This document shows, piece after piece, positions 23,763 through 32,005 of a DNA stretch of 58,462 nt. The notes beneath the pieces were generated by a model that saw nothing but the letters and a program-made list of their open reading frames with translations, was not told the origin of the DNA and ran no database searches. The stretch comes from Flavobacteriaceae bacterium (GTDB taxonomy: Bacteria > Bacteroidota > Bacteroidia > Flavobacteriales > Flavobacteriaceae): positions 1 through 58,462 of the forward strand of contig JABDNT010000037.1 of NCBI GenBank assembly GCA_013043685.1, given 5' to 3'. Numbering within the stretch: position 1 is the first letter of the stretch; each line of letters opens with the position of its first letter. Made by a program: the position numbers and the translations under genes.

Positions 23763-23834
23763 GGCCCCGTAGTTCAATGGATAGAATAAGAGTTTCCTAA
23801 ACTTTAGATGCAGGTTCGATTCCTGCCGGGGCTA
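23763..23834 (+). tRNA. tRNA-Arg (CCT)
   Basis: The acceptor stem is GGCCCCG with CGGGGCT (one G-U at the end) and discriminator A. The D arm is GTTC/GAAT. The anticodon stem AGAGT/ACTTT encloses the loop TTCCTAA, anticodon CCT, for AGG codons. The T arm is GCAGG-TTCGATT-CCTGC. CCA is not encoded. The 3' end recurs 118 bp downstream. Confidence 0.92.
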
Positions 23835-23953
23835 CGAAGTAGCGTCGCAGTTGTGCGAAGCACAAGAATGCGGAGCATTGAATCGAAGTTTATCCTGACC
23901 TGTCACACTGAGCGCAGTCGAAGTGTTGTCGAAGGGATTCCTGCCGGGGTTAC
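23818..23953 (+). repeat. Partial duplication of the tRNA-Arg 3' end with a hairpin-rich insert
   Basis: The 18 bases GATTCCTGCCGGGGCTAC at the end of the tRNA (23818-23835) recur as GATTCCTGCCGGGGTTAC at 23936-23953, one mismatch. The 100 bases between them carry back-to-back mini-hairpins: CTAC-GAA-GTAG (23832), TTGTGC-GAA-GCACAA (23851) and AATGC-GGA-GCATT (23867). These are followed by a REP-like segment containing CACTGAGCGCAGTCGAAGTG (23906-23925). It looks like an inserted or amplified intergenic repeat that copied the tRNA end. No integrase or gene is inside. Confidence 0.7.
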
Positions 23954-23961
23954 TTTCTATT

Positions 23962-24924
23962 TTAATCGGAAGCCTTAAGTAAACTCCCCTGAAGATTCTC
24001 TATCATCACTTCCGTCATTTCTTTCAGATCGTAAGTATGAGACCATCCCCAGTCCTCTCTGGCTTTAGTGTCATCAATACTATTGGGCCAGGAATCGGCG
24101 ATAGCTTGCCTGAAATCTGGTTCATAATAGATCTGAAAATCAGGAATATGTTGTTTGATACTTGCGGCGATCTCCTCAGGATCAAAACTTATAGCAGCGA
24201 GATTATAGCTGCTTCTCAATTTCACCTCTTCGGGTTTGGCTTCCATAATTCCGATCGTTGCATTGATAGCATCATCTATAAACATCATGGGTAATGTGGT
24301 CCCTTTATTAAGAAAAGAAATATATTTTTTGTGCTTTACCGCCTTGTGATAAATTTCCACCGCATAATCCGTGGTTCCTCCGCCAGGTAAAGTTTTATAA
24401 CTTATAAGCCCCGGATACCTTAGACTCCTCACGTCCACGCCAAATTTCTTATGATAGTATTCGCACCATCGCTCCCCTGTTAATTTGCTTATCCCGTAAA
24501 CCGTGGTCGGTTCGGCAATGGTGTGCTGTGGCGTATTTACCTTGGGCGTTGTGGGGCCAAAAACTGCAATACTGGAAGGCCAGAAGACCTTTTCTATCTT
24601 ACCCTCTTTAGCGAGATTCAGGACATTGAACAGAGAATTCATGTTGAGGTTCCAGCCCTTCATTGGAAATTTTTCCGCTGTTGCGGAAAGCATAGCAGCC
24701 ATGAGGTATACTTCAGATATTTCATGGTTGATAACAACATTCTCGAGCGATTCATAATCCATCGCATCCAGCACTTCAAAAGGGCCGCTTTTCATCATAG
24801 TTTCATTGCCTTCATGTATGTCACTGGCAATCACCTTATGAGGCGCATAAATACGACGAAGCCTTTCGGTAAGTTCTGTTCCTATCTGTCCGCAGGCGCC
24901 AATTATGAGTATTCGTTTCTTCAT
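23962..24924 (-). CDS. L-threonine 3-dehydrogenase, short-chain (epimerase-like) type
   Basis: A 320-residue extended-SDR enzyme. The NAD-binding motif is IIGACGQIG (residues 6-14), with YGISK as the catalytic Tyr-Lys pair (~145-149) preceded by WPSSIAVFGPTTP. The sequence YPGLISYKTLPGGGTTDYAV (~170-189) is a hallmark of the bacterial short-chain threonine dehydrogenase, unlike UDP-glucose epimerases. It oxidises L-threonine to 2-amino-3-ketobutyrate with NAD in the cytoplasm. The ketobutyrate CoA-ligase (kbl) that usually works next is not in the window. It ends just after the tRNA-Arg repeat. Confidence 0.87.
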   Translation of the reverse strand: MKKRILIIGACGQIGTELTERLRRIYAPHKVIASDIHEGNETMMKSGPFEVLDAMDYESLENVVINHEISEVYLMAAMLSATAEKFPMKGWNLNMNSLFNVLNLAKEGKIEKVFWPSSIAVFGPTTPKVNTPQHTIAEPTTVYGISKLTGERWCEYYHKKFGVDVRSLRYPGLISYKTLPGGGTTDYAVEIYHKAVKHKKYISFLNKGTTLPMMFIDDAINATIGIMEAKPEEVKLRSSYNLAAISFDPEEIAASIKQHIPDFQIYYEPDFRQAIADSWPNSIDDTKAREDWGWSHTYDLKEMTEVMIENLQGSLLKASD

Positions 24925-25010
24925 AAAACTTCGGGAATGTTCTGTAAATATAGGGATATTAGGAAGGAAATCTTTAAATGTTTATTAATGTTTTTTGGTC
25001 CTAGAAGAAT

Positions 25011-25018
25011 TATATTTG
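25011..25018 (+). promoter_or_regulatory. Candidate -7 box (TATATTTG) for the following lipoprotein gene
   Basis: TATATTTG is a perfect TAnnTTTG match seven bases before the ATG. TTTTTTG is 13 bases upstream, shorter than the usual spacing. The transcript leader would be almost absent. Confidence 0.4.
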
Positions 25019-25025
25019 CGACGTA

Positions 25026-25628
25026 ATGCGTATAAGAAATGTTCTATATCTTCTTTCGGCTTTCTTAATATTTAGCCTGCTGTTTTCTTCTTGTGGTAAA
25101 TCTGAAGAGAAGCCAGCAGAGTTATTCGAGGAAGCCCAGGATTTCAGTAATGGGTTCGGGGACAAAACCATGCTGTTTCCAAAGCTTATTAGCGCTGCGG
25201 AAACTGAAGTTTCCAGTTGGTCTGTCTTTGAAGATTTCCAAAATGAAATGAAAACGCTAAACGGTTCTACTTTGGCCGAACTGCGGGTAAAGTCGGAACG
25301 ACTGCGACTTCACACGGATTCATTAAGAAAAAAAATTCCTGAAGCATTAGCAACACAACCCATTAAATCACGATTGCTGGTAGTCGATTCAAGGGTAAAT
25401 CTATTAGATCAGGAAATTAACAAATCACCTATCGATTCGCTTACTCTTGAAGAACACCTCAGGGAATTAACTACAGCTACGGTTAATTTCTATCTTCAGA
25501 TAAATGAAAAACTTCAGAAAGACAAGATTGACCAGGAGCGCGAAGAAGATGAAAAAAAGGAATTGGAAAAGCAAAAACGATTCCTAGATTCTGTGTATCA
25601 GGCAGAACTAAAAGATCAGGAAAATTAA
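25026..25628 (+). CDS. Putative lipoprotein with a C-terminal coiled coil
   Basis: A 200-residue protein with a lipobox (LIFSLLFSSC, Cys23). The rest is almost all helical and charged. Heptad-like stretches (STLAELRVKSERLRLHTDSL) and the last 40 residues (DQEREEDEKKELEKQKRF) predict a long coiled coil. No family was recognised. It lies 81 bp before the M13 peptidase gene on the same strand, with a perfect palindrome between them, so the two could share or split regulation. The nature of the protein (periplasmic, lipid-anchored) is well supported; its function is unknown. Confidence 0.65.
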   Translation: MRIRNVLYLLSAFLIFSLLFSSCGKSEEKPAELFEEAQDFSNGFGDKTMLFPKLISAAETEVSSWSVFEDFQNEMKTLNGSTLAELRVKSERLRLHTDSLRKKIPEALATQPIKSRLLVVDSRVNLLDQEINKSPIDSLTLEEHLRELTTATVNFYLQINEKLQKDKIDQEREEDEKKELEKQKRFLDSVYQAELKDQEN

Positions 25629-25662
25629 AGTGTAACAATTTTCAATTTTAGCTACTTATAGC

Positions 25663-25680
25663 TCAGGCGTGCACGCCTGA
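25663..25680. promoter_or_regulatory. Perfect 18-bp palindrome before the M13 peptidase gene
   Basis: TCAGGCGTGCACGCCTGA is its own reverse complement, 29 bases before the peptidase ATG. It is much more GC-rich than the surrounding spacer and has no T-run after it, so it is better explained as a dimeric regulator site or hairpin than as a terminator. Confidence 0.5.
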
Positions 25681-25709
25681 AACAATTTAAAAAACATAAT
25701 CAAAAGAAT

Positions 25710-27779
25710 ATGAAAACCAACTATTTAAAATCTATCCTGGCTGCAACAATAGCTGTTTTTGCTATTGCCTCATGTGCCGACAAGGATGGTAAAATGGCCG
25801 CAAATGACGAAGGACCACACGGGTTAATCCTTGCTAACATGGATACCACCGTGAGTCCGAAAAATGATTTTTACAATTACGTGAATGGTACCTGGATGAA
25901 GAATACCGAGATTCCCGATGATCAGGTACGATGGGGAGGATTTATGGTGCTGAGAAAAAGTACGGATAAAGACGTGCTTGAGATTCTTGCCACAGCCAAA
26001 GAGAGTGAAAAATACGCTCCAGACACCGACCAGGCGAAAGCAATCATGATCTTCGAATCTGAGTTAGACACCGTCGCTCGAGATGCAGCGGGTATTGAAC
26101 CTTTGAAACCCATTCTGGAAAAAATAGAAAGTATTTCTTCAGTGGAAGAATTTCAGAAAGTAATGACCGAAAATGCCATAACTGTTTCACAACCGTTCCT
26201 GGGAATAGCCGCGTTCTCAAACCCGAGCAACAGTGCTATGAACTCCGGATATATCCTTCCCGGAGGATTAGGATTACCGGATCGTGATTATTATACAAAC
26301 ACGGATGAGGCTTCAAAGAAGATCCGGGAGCAATACACAGATCATATTACCCGTATGCTTCAGTTCCTGGGTGATTCTGAAGAGGAGGCCAGGGCTCAGG
26401 CAGAAACTATTTTGGCATTTGAAACCAAATTGGCAGAACCCAGGCTGGATAAAGTCGCGAGGCGTGATTTCAGAAACTTTAACAACCCAAGATCCATGGA
26501 GCAGCTGCAGGAAATGGTTCCTCAGCTTCAATGGAAACAAGCGTTAAAAGATTTAGGAGTCACCAAAGATGTAGATACGGTTCTTGTAATGCAACCTGCC
26601 TATATGCAAGTATTGGAGCAGATTATGGAAGAAGGGGACATCGACACATGGAAAACTGTAATGAGATGGTCCACATTGAACAATTCAGCAGGAATGCTTT
26701 CCACGGAAATAAACAAGGCAAACTGGGACTTCTATTCCAAAACGTTACGTGGTGCCAAGAAACAGCGACCGGCAGACGAACGGGCACTTGCCACTGTAAA
26801 TAATACTGTGGGCGAAGCACTCGGAAAGCTATATGTAGACGAAAAATTTCCGCCAGAAGCTAAAGCCAAAGCAGAGTTGATGATCGACAATGTAATTGCT
26901 GCCTACAAAGATCGTATTCAGACACTTGAATGGATGAGTGATAGTACAAAAACAAAAGCTATTCAGAAACTGGACAAATTTACGGTTAAGATCGGATATC
27001 CTGATAAATGGAAAGACTATTCAACTATGAATGTAAAGCCTGAAAACGGGTATTTCGAAAATATTGTAGCCGTTGGTGAATGGCAGTTGAAAGATAACCT
27101 GGATCGTGTTGATGAGCCGGTCGATCGCACCGAATGGGGCATGTCTCCGCAAACAGTAAATGCTTACTTCCAGCCATTTAACAATGAGATCGTATTCCCG
27201 GCAGCCATACTCCAACCTCCTTTCTACGATTACAAGGCCGATGAGGCTGTGAATTACGGAGGTATAGGTGCAGTTATAGGCCATGAGATCTCACATGCTT
27301 TCGACGATAGCGGATCACGATTCGATGGCGATGGCAACCTTGTAAACTGGTGGACTGATAATGACCTGAAAGAATTTACGGAACGCGGAAGTGAACTGGT
27401 CGAGCAATATGATAATATTGAGGTTCTGGACAGCGTATTCATCAATGGTAAGTTTACTTTAGGTGAAAACATTGGTGATCTTGGCGGGATCTTAGGAGCT
27501 TATGACGGACTTCAACGTTTTTATAAAGAGAACGGACGGCCGGATAATATCGATGGGTTTACCCCTGAGCAAAGGTTCTTTATGAGCTGGGCAACCGTAT
27601 GGAGAACGAAACAAACCGACAAATACACACAGGAGCAGGTGAAAACAGATCCTCACTCTCCGGGACGTTATCGTGCCACACAACCCCTTATGAATGTGGA
27701 TGCTTTCTACGAAGCTTTCGATATTAAGGAAGGTGACGGAATGTGGATAGCACCAGAAGACCGGGTTAGGATCTGGTAA
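25710..27779 (+). CDS. M13 family metallopeptidase (PepO/neprilysin-like) lipoprotein
   Basis: A 689-residue zinc endopeptidase. A lipobox (FAIASC) near residue 22 anchors it, probably to the outer membrane. The M13 N-terminal domain is long (NDFYNYVNGTWMKNTEIPDD). The catalytic domain has VNAYFQPFNNEIVFPAAILQ, the zinc motif HEISHAFDD (HExxH, ~residue 530) and the third-ligand region GENIGDLGG (~590). The ending RVRIW is the normal M13 C-terminus (CxVW-like, Cys lost as in many bacteria). It degrades peptides in the periplasm. A strong terminator follows. Confidence 0.94.
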   Translation: MKTNYLKSILAATIAVFAIASCADKDGKMAANDEGPHGLILANMDTTVSPKNDFYNYVNGTWMKNTEIPDDQVRWGGFMVLRKSTDKDVLEILATAKESEKYAPDTDQAKAIMIFESELDTVARDAAGIEPLKPILEKIESISSVEEFQKVMTENAITVSQPFLGIAAFSNPSNSAMNSGYILPGGLGLPDRDYYTNTDEASKKIREQYTDHITRMLQFLGDSEEEARAQAETILAFETKLAEPRLDKVARRDFRNFNNPRSMEQLQEMVPQLQWKQALKDLGVTKDVDTVLVMQPAYMQVLEQIMEEGDIDTWKTVMRWSTLNNSAGMLSTEINKANWDFYSKTLRGAKKQRPADERALATVNNTVGEALGKLYVDEKFPPEAKAKAELMIDNVIAAYKDRIQTLEWMSDSTKTKAIQKLDKFTVKIGYPDKWKDYSTMNVKPENGYFENIVAVGEWQLKDNLDRVDEPVDRTEWGMSPQTVNAYFQPFNNEIVFPAAILQPPFYDYKADEAVNYGGIGAVIGHEISHAFDDSGSRFDGDGNLVNWWTDNDLKEFTERGSELVEQYDNIEVLDSVFINGKFTLGENIGDLGGILGAYDGLQRFYKENGRPDNIDGFTPEQRFFMSWATVWRTKQTDKYTQEQVKTDPHSPGRYRATQPLMNVDAFYEAFDIKEGDGMWIAPEDRVRIW

Positions 27780-27799
27780 TAATACCGGTAAAAATAACT

Positions 27800-27823
27800 A
27801 AGGAGCCTTCGGGCTCCTTTTTT
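27800..27823 (+). terminator. Intrinsic terminator after the M13 peptidase gene
   Basis: Stem AAGGAGCC/GGCTCCTT with a stable TTCG tetraloop, then TTTT. It abuts the stop of the convergent SDR gene and may also stop transcription from that side. Confidence 0.92.
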
Positions 27824-28628
27824 ATAAACTATGTTTAAAGCTATAGTCCAGAATTGTATCCAGGTTAACCGAATCCACCTGTTTGAAAATTTCTTCGGAA
27901 TCTCCTTCGGAATATTGAGGAGGAACAAGGTCCAGTTTTGATGCTATATCGCTGTAATATTCACGTTTTTTAGGATGCGACGGGAGAACTGCATTGAATA
28001 TATGCCCGAAGGCTTCCTGTTTTATAATTTCAGTGAGAATGCCTATGCAATCGGAACGGTGGATCAGGTTAACGGGCGCATCACCATTACTCAGATCTTT
28101 TCTTCCGGCCAGGTAACGAACCGGTTGCCGGCTTCCGCCAAATAAGCCTCCAAAGCGCACAATAGTGGTATTTAGCCTTTCCGAAGTAAAGAACAATTGT
28201 TCAACCTGCAGAAGCTGTTTTCCAGCCAGGGTTTCCGGCTTGGGTACTTCTTGTTCCGTAACCATTCCCTGGCCATCGCCGTAAACAGAGGTGCTGCTAA
28301 CCAGGATGACATTCCGGACTGAAGATTTTTCAATTTCTGACAATAAATAAGACATCTTCAGCACGTGATCGGCACCCGTATGCCTCCTTAAACCAGGAGG
28401 GATCATAATAACAAGATAATCGGTATCGGCCAATAATAATTGTATGGGTCCCGTGACTCCGCCTTCGGTAACGATCATAGTAATGGCATGGAAGCCATTC
28501 TTCCGAAGACTATTGGCTTTTTCCTCACTGGTTACAGAACCCTTTACCGAGTACCCTAAAGTTTTAAGATGACGGGCAAGGGGTAACCCTAACCATCCCA
28601 TTCCCGCCATGGCAACCGTTTTACTCAT
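27822..28628 (-). CDS. NAD(P)-binding SDR/epimerase-like protein (YeeZ-type)
   Basis: About 268 residues. It begins SKTVAMAGMGWLGLPLARHL, a GxGxxG Rossmann motif with Trp in the middle (GMGWLG), as in YeeZ/YlbE-like NAD-dependent epimerase-family proteins. SSTSVYGDGQG is the SDR-type active strand, and VRFGGLFGGSRQPVRYLAG and VNLIHRSDCIGIL are typical of the group. The canonical YxxxK is absent or shifted (KQLLQVEQL), so catalysis is uncertain. The ATG at 28628 is chosen; the longer frame would need a TTG. It overlaps the end of the peptidase gene upstream by eight bases, so the two are co-transcribed. Confidence 0.75.
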   Translation of the reverse strand: MSKTVAMAGMGWLGLPLARHLKTLGYSVKGSVTSEEKANSLRKNGFHAITMIVTEGGVTGPIQLLLADTDYLVIMIPPGLRRHTGADHVLKMSYLLSEIEKSSVRNVILVSSTSVYGDGQGMVTEQEVPKPETLAGKQLLQVEQLFFTSERLNTTIVRFGGLFGGSRQPVRYLAGRKDLSNGDAPVNLIHRSDCIGILTEIIKQEAFGHIFNAVLPSHPKKREYYSDIASKLDLVPPQYSEGDSEEIFKQVDSVNLDTILDYSFKHSL

Positions 28629-31038
28629 CGATTTCTTCAATTATAAGATTCACCATATCCAGGGTGTCATTTGTCTTTACAGTCAATTCATTTATATTAA
28701 AACTTCGCTTAACAGCTATGGCGTCTGTAATCACAAAGGGTTTTGGCATCATGTGCGCAGGCCTTTTGTTGATGGTGAACTGTGGGTGATCCATCAGATC
28801 GAACGAGAATTCGAGTATCGTAAATTCATACGATTCCCGATCAGGGGTTGAATATGTAATATTCAGAGAGTCATCCTCGGCCATAAAATATCTCATTAAT
28901 CGCTTATTAAGAACATTCGCATGAATTGTACCTGCATCATCTCTAACGGCTTCAACCCCATTGAATTTCAAGCTGGAATAGGTATTGGTAGTGTCACTAA
29001 AAACAAACAGTTCAGTCACCTTGCGTTTGGGACGTATCGTGAATGAAACTTCTCTTCCTCTATCGTTTAACGAATCGGTTCTCAGAATAATTTCCGAGGA
29101 AGCTATTTGCTTTTGAGGAGCCTCACTGGCATAGCGATACGGAGTGTTGTATTTACTGCCGGATGCAGACTCAAGGTACTTGGAAGCTGCTTCGGGAGAT
29201 TCGCCCAGATATCCTTTGGTCCAATCATCAAGCATCCGGTCGTAAGTCACCCAGTACGACTTTCCTTTATCAGCGTTCTGATAATAAATTAGACTATTTG
29301 GCTTCTGGCGTTCATCGGAAAAATCACTTCGATTATGAGCCTGAATAAAATATCCCAAACCAACGATCAGGCATAATAAAGCGATCCATCGCTTCGCTTT
29401 ATAGAAACCAATAACCGAATAAACCAATCCAAATAGCAGGACGGTGAATATACAACTGATGAATACATGATCCGAACCTAATCCAACTGGAAAGAACTGA
29501 ACCAGTGGTGCGAATAAAATAATTGCCGGAGCTGTGATCAACGCCATCAGAAGCAAATTAGGTTTATCCTGGCGGATCAATATCCAAAGTGAAATAAGCC
29601 CGAAGAAAAAGGGAATTATAAAATACCCGGCTCCTTTAATAACCACATAGACAAGGATATTTATAAGCATCCAAATCGTAAGTGGAGCAATGTACATTCC
29701 AGCGATCTTCTGGTCTTTTCCAAATCTTCTGAATACCCCAAAAGTAACCGCGAGCGAAATCAATACAAAGAAAGCGATGTAGCTGTGTCCGTTATACTTA
29801 AAACCATGTTGAATTTCATTGTATTCCGGATAGATGGACAGAAGTAATTTCCATCCGAAGAATCCTAATAATCCACAAATGACGAGAGAAATAAATGTGG
29901 CGGCGAAGCTCCTGCCTACCCCTTTGCCTGTAATATCACCTTGTTTTATTCCGTAGAAAATCAGGCCTGCAAAAATGAGTATGGCAAGTATTAACATTGG
30001 AAGAATCCAGCTAAAGGGGTAGTGGATCATTTTGAATAATGGCACATTCACATAGACGTGATCTTCACTGGCTTTAAGATACTGCAGATCTGCGTCTGAG
30101 AAATAGTGTAAGAGCGGCAAAAGGTAACTTCCCTGGTGTTGCAGTGATTCAACATCCAGATTTTCTACCGTATCATTTGCAGAGTGGTAATCAAAGTGGT
30201 CGTCAATAAATGCAAAGAAGAAGCTGTCGATATCTCCGTCTTCCCTGAAAATTGTCGAGTCTGTATCGTTTGGAAGCATTTTATAGATACTGTACATCAA
30301 TGATGATGCAACGGGATATTCCGGGCTGGCTTCGATAAATGCCTTAACAAGATTAGCATTTCCGCCATTGGTCTCAAGGATCATGTTACTGGGCCCTCCG
30401 CTTCCCCTGGCCTCAAAATTCAGAACCAGTGCAGCATCTTTTGCCCAGGGATGGTTATTCACAAATAGTTTGGCTCCATCAAGCCCAATTTCTTCAGCAT
30501 CGGTGAAAAGGATTATTATGTCATTGGCAGGTGTTTTTCCGCTGGCCTGATACGCCCTTAGACATTCCAGGATAGTAACTATCCCGCTGCCTGCATCGCT
30601 TGCGCCGAATGACGGGACCTTCGCGCTATCGTAATGAGATAGTAAAATCAGGGCTTTTCCGTCTCCACTACCTTTTAACCGAGCCATTATATTTCTTGGT
30701 TGGTCCATATGATAACCGGCGGGGATTGCTATCACAGAATCTCCCACCTTCTGCCGGCCCCAGTGAGGCGAAAGCACATAATCTTTTTGCGTCTCAACTT
30801 CGAGGCCCATTTTTTGCATCTCATTAATCAAAAATTCGCGTACGCGGGTATGTTCTTCATTGGCATAATAATGTGGCGCTTTGCTTATTTCTTTCAAAGT
30901 AGCTAAGGCACGTGACGTAGAAAACTCTGTTTCAGGAGAATCCGGCCCGGTTCTCTCGGAAGGCATTAAACTTGAAAAACTGTAATAGATAAGTCCTAAA
31001 ATAATGAGGAGGGAGGCTACGGCCGAAAGTCGTTTCAT
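28621..31038 (-). CDS. Membrane-bound M28 family peptidase (ERMP1/Fxna-like layout)
   Basis: An 805-residue protein. There is one N-terminal helix (VASLLIILGLIYYSF). A periplasmic M28 aminopeptidase domain covers ~residues 45-320, with zinc ligands in ILLSHYDSA, GASDAGSG and FTDAEEIGLDG and a late His in FDYHSAND. About eight membrane helices follow (residues ~335-590). A C-terminal soluble beta domain has SFTIRPKRKVTELFVF. This peptidase-helices-beta domain order resembles the eukaryotic ERMP1 group and some bacterial homologues. It probably trims N-terminal residues of periplasmic peptides. The M28 domain is certain; the role is not. Confidence 0.87.
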   Translation of the reverse strand: MKRLSAVASLLIILGLIYYSFSSLMPSERTGPDSPETEFSTSRALATLKEISKAPHYYANEEHTRVREFLINEMQKMGLEVETQKDYVLSPHWGRQKVGDSVIAIPAGYHMDQPRNIMARLKGSGDGKALILLSHYDSAKVPSFGASDAGSGIVTILECLRAYQASGKTPANDIIILFTDAEEIGLDGAKLFVNNHPWAKDAALVLNFEARGSGGPSNMILETNGGNANLVKAFIEASPEYPVASSLMYSIYKMLPNDTDSTIFREDGDIDSFFFAFIDDHFDYHSANDTVENLDVESLQHQGSYLLPLLHYFSDADLQYLKASEDHVYVNVPLFKMIHYPFSWILPMLILAILIFAGLIFYGIKQGDITGKGVGRSFAATFISLVICGLLGFFGWKLLLSIYPEYNEIQHGFKYNGHSYIAFFVLISLAVTFGVFRRFGKDQKIAGMYIAPLTIWMLINILVYVVIKGAGYFIIPFFFGLISLWILIRQDKPNLLLMALITAPAIILFAPLVQFFPVGLGSDHVFISCIFTVLLFGLVYSVIGFYKAKRWIALLCLIVGLGYFIQAHNRSDFSDERQKPNSLIYYQNADKGKSYWVTYDRMLDDWTKGYLGESPEAASKYLESASGSKYNTPYRYASEAPQKQIASSEIILRTDSLNDRGREVSFTIRPKRKVTELFVFSDTTNTYSSLKFNGVEAVRDDAGTIHANVLNKRLMRYFMAEDDSLNITYSTPDRESYEFTILEFSFDLMDHPQFTINKRPAHMMPKPFVITDAIAVKRSFNINELTVKTNDTLDMVNLIIEEIDE

Positions 31039-31144
31039 GCGATATGATTTATCAACTTAAAGGTACAATTTTTAGTGTAAGAAAATATTGCGAATCTAAT
31101 TCACTGGAATTTAGTATATTTAAAAGAAACAAACGCCTAACATC

Positions 31145-31609
31145 ATGAGTATAAAAAGCTATATTGGAAAAAGAGCCAAGCCCACAAAGGGCTCTACCGA
31201 GAATATCAAGGTGTCCGATTATATGACTACCAACCTGATCACTTTCCGTCCTAATCAATCGGTTTTGGAAGTTATGAATACCTTAATCAAGAAAAGAATT
31301 TCCGGGGGCCCGGTTGTAAACGATAAGAACGAATTGGTTGGAATTATTTCCGAAGGGGACTGTATGAAACAAATCAGTAATAGTCGATATTACAACCAGC
31401 CATTACAGGATTTCAAAGTAGAACAGCACATGAATACAAATGTCGATACCATCGATGGGAGTATGAATGTGTTTGACGCTGCCGACAAGTTCCTTACTTC
31501 AAAACACCGGCGATTTCCCATCGTTGAAAACGGAAAACTCGTAGGGCAAATAAGTCAGAAAGATGTACTAAAAGCTGCCTTGCAATTAAAAGGGCGAAAC
31601 TGGAAGTAA
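31145..31609 (+). CDS. CBS domain protein (two CBS motifs)
   Basis: A 154-residue stand-alone CBS pair: residues ~23-80 (VSDYMTTNLITFRPNQSVLE... GGPVVNDKNELVGIISEGD) and ~90-148 (VEQHMNTNVDTIDGSMNVFD... RRFPIVENGKLVGQISQKDV). Such pairs bind adenine nucleotides and regulate partners. No partner domain is fused and the neighbours give no clue. There is no signal peptide, so it is cytoplasmic. It is transcribed away from the M28 gene from a shared 106-bp region. Confidence 0.87.
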   Translation: MSIKSYIGKRAKPTKGSTENIKVSDYMTTNLITFRPNQSVLEVMNTLIKKRISGGPVVNDKNELVGIISEGDCMKQISNSRYYNQPLQDFKVEQHMNTNVDTIDGSMNVFDAADKFLTSKHRRFPIVENGKLVGQISQKDVLKAALQLKGRNWK

Positions 31610-31638
31610 AGATTTTTGGATTTAGATCCCTATCATTA

Positions 31639-31989
31639 TTAGTTTTCACGCCTCACCAGTAGGTACCAGTCATTCTCTAATGGGAGATATCCCTGATCGT
31701 ACACATATTTATAAACAGAGCCTGCCTGAGTTCTGTATTCACTGGTAAAATATTCGAAGCTAAAACCATGCTTCAGAAGGGATTCCTTTTTAACCTTCGT
31801 CTTGTCCTTCGAATTTAATTGTTCCAGGATACGGTAATTTTTTCGAAGCCGGTTGTTTATATTTCGCACCAGATTCTTTCTGTCTTTGTTCAGCCTGTTA
31901 TTGTAGGAATTCCTGCAGGCGTCGCTACAGAATTTCTTGTCGGATCGGCCTATGATCTTCTCTCCGCATTCCGGGCATAATCGTTCCAT
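31639..31989 (-). CDS. Small Zn-ribbon protein (DUF2116-like N-terminus)
   Basis: A 116-residue protein. The N-terminus RLCPECGEKIIGRSDKKFCS with DACRNSYNN forms a C4 zinc ribbon (CxxC...CxxxC), as in DUF2116-type proteins. A basic helical linker (NRLNKDRKNLVRNINNRLRK) and an aromatic C-terminal segment (VYKYVYDQGYLPLENDWYLL) follow. It may bind nucleic acid or protein. The gene is 16 bp downstream of the DUF6268 gene on the same strand, so probably co-transcribed. Function unknown. Confidence 0.75.
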   Translation of the reverse strand: MERLCPECGEKIIGRSDKKFCSDACRNSYNNRLNKDRKNLVRNINNRLRKNYRILEQLNSKDKTKVKKESLLKHGFSFEYFTSEYRTQAGSVYKYVYDQGYLPLENDWYLLVRREN

Positions 31990-32005
31990 AGTGTTAGCTT
32001 TAATC

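Noticed and set aside
23763-23953. An integrated mobile element at tRNA-Arg
   Set aside because: Only 100 bp lie between the two copies of the tRNA end and there is no integrase or cargo, so at most a scar or a repeat insertion is supported.
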